64,000 nt of DNA from Haloarcula argentinensis DSM 12282. Lineage in GTDB: Archaea > Halobacteriota > Halobacteria > Halobacteriales > Haloarculaceae. A model generated the notes under the pieces. That model ran no database searches. It was given only the letters and a program-made list of their open reading frames with translations, and was not told the origin of the DNA. Within the stretch, counting starts at the first letter, position 1. Each line of letters opens with the position of its first letter. Location: assembly GCA_000336895.1 (NCBI GenBank), contig AOLX01000023.1, positions 197,405-261,404 of the forward strand, in the 5' to 3' direction. Both the position numbers and the translations under genes were made by a program. Below are positions 61,722-64,000 of the stretch, piece by piece.

Positions 61722-63100
61722 CTCGCTAGGTCGACGCCAAAGCCGTCGGCAAGCGCTGCGATGTCTGTGCCGACCAGTACCTCGTACCCGGTTTCCAGTG
61801 CCGACTCGATCCGCGGTCCCAGCCCAACGTCGTAGACAGCATCACTCGACAGGAATCCGGTGGCTGTGGTGAACGCTCGAGGCCGCTCGACGACGTAGCG
61901 GTCCCCGTCGATGAAGGGGCCGGCCACCTCGGGGTCGTCGTCGTACTTCCCGAAGAACCCGCTCGCGTGCTCGCGGACGTGTACCGGCGGCCCCTCGTGG
62001 CGCTCAACAGTCGGCCGTTCGGCGACGGCGAATTCGAGCAGCAGGACGGCGTCTCGCTGTTTGCCGTCGCTATCCAGCGTTTCCTCCTCACCGTCGCCGT
62101 CCTCGACGAGCGCGGCCGACCGCAGGACCTCGAACCCACGTCGGTCGAGTTCGCTGCAGAGCCCATCGAGGGACTTCCGGAGCTGTGGCCAGAGCTGGTC
62201 GTCGACGACATCCGGGGCCGCAAAGCGAAGCGCGACCGGCGTTGTCTCCCGCCGTGACACTGCGCCCTCAACGTCTGCTGCTGCGAACGGGTCCGGGCCG
62301 TCCTCGGTGAACAGCGACGCCCGCGGCTCGGCGAGGAGGGTCCGGGCGTGGTGCTGGAGCGTGGCGACGTTCGCTTCGGACAGTACCGCCGCGACGTTGC
62401 GCTCCGGGTCCGTCGGGTCGATGACGACCAGCGGGTCGTCGAACGTCTCGCTCCCGTGGCTCTTGGGGTCCAGCCGAACCGGCGGGTGCCAGTCCGCGAC
62501 TGCCTCGACGAACGCCCGGAAGCCGCCGTACTCAAGCACCAGTAATTCCGTCAAATACCCAGAGAAACCCTGTGTCTGGAGATCACTCCCGTAGACCCCG
62601 ATGCCTTTCAGGAACTGTTTTGCCACCCGGACCTCGCCAGCGCTATCGTCGTCGAGTCGCTCCTGCAAATATCTGGTATGGAACGGCGTCCGATCCACCG
62701 CGGACTGGATCTCGGTGGCGTCCTCGACCGCATAGCAGGGCACCAAGTCCACGGCATACCCTTCGCGCTCGCCGACGACGTAGGGGTGTTCGGCGTACTC
62801 CTCGCGCCCATCGGGCAGGACGTCGTGCCCGACAGCCAAGCCGTACTCCTCCAACTGCTCGCGGTCGAGAGACGGCGGAAAGCAGACGAACACGTCCACA
62901 TCTCGGTCTCCAGCGGTCCACGTTCCCCGTGCCGTCGAGCCGACCTGCACGACCTCAGCCCCGACCGGGAGGTCGGCGATGGCTGCTTCGGCGTCGGCCA
63001 TTACCGCGTCGGCGACCCGCTGTAATTGCGCTCGTTCGTCGTCAGTGGGTGAGACCCGCGCTCGCACCGTATCGACGACGGCGTCGAACTCATCGCTCAT
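61700..63100 (-). CDS. cca: CCA-adding tRNA nucleotidyltransferase, archaeal class I
   Basis: From MSDEFDAVVDTVRAR the enzyme has 466 residues. The nucleotidyltransferase signature VGSTARGTWTAGDRDVDVFVCF carries the catalytic Asp pair, and EGYAVDLVPCY adds the third acidic residue. The tRNA-recognition regions LKGIGVYGSDLQTQGFSGYLTELL and the C-terminal domain are present. It adds or repairs the 3' CCA, which the four-plus tRNA genes in this window do not encode. A longer upstream frame is rejected. Confidence 0.93.
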   Translation of the reverse strand: MSDEFDAVVDTVRARVSPTDDERAQLQRVADAVMADAEAAIADLPVGAEVVQVGSTARGTWTAGDRDVDVFVCFPPSLDREQLEEYGLAVGHDVLPDGREEYAEHPYVVGEREGYAVDLVPCYAVEDATEIQSAVDRTPFHTRYLQERLDDDSAGEVRVAKQFLKGIGVYGSDLQTQGFSGYLTELLVLEYGGFRAFVEAVADWHPPVRLDPKSHGSETFDDPLVVIDPTDPERNVAAVLSEANVATLQHHARTLLAEPRASLFTEDGPDPFAAADVEGAVSRRETTPVALRFAAPDVVDDQLWPQLRKSLDGLCSELDRRGFEVLRSAALVEDGDGEEETLDSDGKQRDAVLLLEFAVAERPTVERHEGPPVHVREHASGFFGKYDDDPEVAGPFIDGDRYVVERPRAFTTATGFLSSDAVYDVGLGPRIESALETGYEVLVGTDIAALADGFGVDLASYFEPKP

Positions 63101-63195
63101 ACCGCCGCTTGCGCACAAGTGCGTGAAAGCGTGTCGATGCCGACTGGAAACGAAAGCCCTAATTACCAACTCTGGCAATGATTGAATGCGTTCGC

Positions 63196-63268
63196 GCCGC
63201 CGTAGCTCAGTTGGTAGAGCACCTGGTTGTTACCCAGGTTGTCCCAGGTTCGAGCCCTGGCGGTGGCG
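63196..63268 (+). tRNA. tRNA-Asn (GTT)
   Basis: Acceptor GCCGCCG pairs with CGGTGGC, with one G-T wobble. The anticodon arm is CCTGG, loop TTGTTAC, CCAGG, giving anticodon GUU. The T-arm GGTTCGAGCC is intact. No CCA is encoded. Confidence 0.94.
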
Positions 63269-63446
63269 TCGTTCTTTCACTCACTAACCGACGAGCGCTG
63301 CGACTCTGCTGCTATCGGCTTCTACGGCGCTGGAGCGTGAACATACGAGCGATGTATTGACACTCTGTATTGGCCCACCTGTCTCTCCGAACCCCACCAC
63401 TCCAACCCGACAGGCTAAAGATGCGGACTCATCAACACCATTCTGA

Positions 63447-63521
63447 GGGCCCTTAGCTTAGTCTGGTTAAAGCGATCGGCTCATAACCGATTGAGCGCTG
63501 GTTCAAATCCGGCAGGGCCCA
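63447..63521 (+). tRNA. tRNA with CAT anticodon (Ile2 or elongator Met)
   Basis: Acceptor GGGCCCT pairs with AGGGCCC, and the anticodon loop CTCATAA gives CAU. The GGGCCC acceptor and the CTCATAACC loop resemble archaeal tRNA-Ile2, whose C34 becomes agmatidine; initiator Met is excluded by the stem. Elongator Met remains possible. An apparent accessory region starts just downstream. Confidence 0.9.
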
Positions 63522-63556
63522 TCTGGCTTCTACCCGAATCGTATCCCACACGAACC

Positions 63557-63660
63557 GGCAGCGATAGGTGTCCGAGCGGGTGGAGAACGGCAGAATAGGG
63601 GTACGAAGACACCCCCGCTAAATTCTGAGTTCAACACGTCTCTTGTTGGGGGTCGCCGCC
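63557..63660. other. Structured non-coding block after the CAU tRNA
   Basis: Outer arms GGCAGCGA (63557-63564) and TCGCCGCC (63653-63660) pair at seven of eight positions. Inside, GGGGT/ACCCC (63598-63602 and 63611-63615) forms a hairpin, and C5/G5 runs offer alternative pairing. GGTGTCCGAGCGG recalls a Ser-type tRNA D-arm, but no normal anticodon or T-arm follows. It may be an attachment-site remnant or leader RNA. Confidence 0.35.
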
Positions 63661-63693
63661 TTCTGTCGATTTTGCGATCCGGAGGTGCAGGCG

Positions 63694-63924
63694 ATGAGTA
63701 AGGCGTCAGCGCCCACTACACTGCCTGAGAAGGGCGTGCGGAACCGTTCGCAGTACGCGGACACGCTACACCGCCTCGACCCGGACGCTGATGAGCCAAC
63801 ACCCGCCTGTCCCGAAGCCGATTACCGAAGTGACGCAGACTTCACAGAGGTTCCCATTGCCGCGTATCGCCCTCACTACAAACTCTGTGGGAACCCGGAG
63901 TGCTTCGGAGGTGACTGGCGGTGA
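63694..63924 (+). CDS. Small element-associated protein
   Basis: The start MSKASAPTTLPEKGV gives 76 residues, preceded by a strong ribosome-binding site GGAGGTG seven bases before the ATG. Leadered, Shine-Dalgarno-led starts are less common in haloarchaea and fit a gene inside a polycistronic element. The sequence has scattered cysteines (PACPE and LCGNPECFGG) that could bind metal. I recall no family. Its stop overlaps the next start, GTGA. Confidence 0.55.
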   Translation: MSKASAPTTLPEKGVRNRSQYADTLHRLDPDADEPTPACPEADYRSDADFTEVPIAAYRPHYKLCGNPECFGGDWR

Positions 63925-64000
63925 GCCCACAGTCGTCACTTTTCGACTACAAACCGGACCTATCGCAGCTGACTGACGCCGAGCGAGAGGTGTACGAGGC
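63921..64000 (+). CDS. Partial gene of the same element, cut by the window edge
   Basis: A GTG at 63921, overlapping the previous stop codon, opens a frame reading MSPQSSLFDYKPDLSQLTDAE and then REVYEA at the edge of the window. A GGAGGTG site lies seven bases upstream. The fragment is too short to assign; a helical start of a DNA-associated or wing-helix protein is possible. Coupling with the upstream gene shows a tight operon. Confidence 0.5.
   Translation, partial: MSPQSSLFDYKPDLSQLTDAEREVYE

Noticed and set aside
63557..63660. Calling the block a tRNA-Ser gene
   Set aside because: The D-arm-like phrase is suggestive but anticodon loop and T-arm do not fold in the needed places.

Overview
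This window looks like a chromosomal segment of an extremely halophilic archaeon, most likely Haloarcula or a close relative. That genus call is my inference from remembered gene families. Support comes from the GC-rich, very acidic proteins, Tat-type lipoproteins with an LAGC lipobox, a PGF-CTERM surface anchor, TATA-led starts with little or no leader, and archaeal hallmarks: ribosomal L10e, doublet histone, RPA, CCA-adding enzyme, TrmB and type IV pilin.

Layout. 1-980 is AT-richer and decayed: the tail of a membrane protein, then the stump of a tyrosine integrase. 981-4147 holds a two-gene surface module, a Tat-exported phosphoesterase ending in a dockerin and a cohesin protein with a PGF-CTERM anchor. 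4478-9850 carries an HprK-like kinase, EngB, a DUF389 membrane protein, a SIMPL protein and a Nog1-like GTPase. 9945-22999 is housekeeping: ASCH protein, REC-PAS-GAF-histidine kinase, HisE, PdxT, PrsW, riboflavin synthase, Pgk, Gap, Hsp20, an ATP-grasp enzyme, UspA, L10e, glutathionyl-hydroquinone reductase and a pilin.

23033-33333 is a glucan-utilisation cluster: TrmB regulator, GH15 glucoamylase-like enzyme, MalK-type ATPase, GH13 amylase, binding protein and two permeases. Imported oligosaccharides would be cut inside the cell, since neither hydrolase has a visible signal peptide. 33330-43756 mixes a lipoprotein, a sugar nucleotidyltransferase, DUF429, twin cold-shock proteins, a frameshifted histidine kinase, a 1021-residue FAD/Fe-S oxidoreductase, a broken Hsp20 and a methyltransferase. 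43870-44495 has tRNA-Phe, a zinc-ribbon microprotein and tRNA-Val. 44593-53408 includes an ABC exporter and a heme-copper oxidase set (CoxB, fused CoxAC, CoxD-like) with associated membrane proteins. 53573-57955 has DUF5790, MptD, Azf, DUF309 and tRNA-Arg. 58082-63268 runs lipoprotein, RPA, doublet histone, histone deacetylase, CCA-adding enzyme, tRNA-Asn. 63447-64000 is a CAU tRNA followed by what looks like the start of an accessory element.

Two patterns cut across genes. First, tandem duplications sit on or next to stop codons of four unrelated genes (51-bp, 61-bp, 37-bp and 55-bp periods). Second, tRNA-Val and tRNA-Arg each have a detached copy of their own 3' end a little over 100 bp downstream, as expected for worn attachment sites. 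No CRISPR array, intact transposon or clear defence system was seen.
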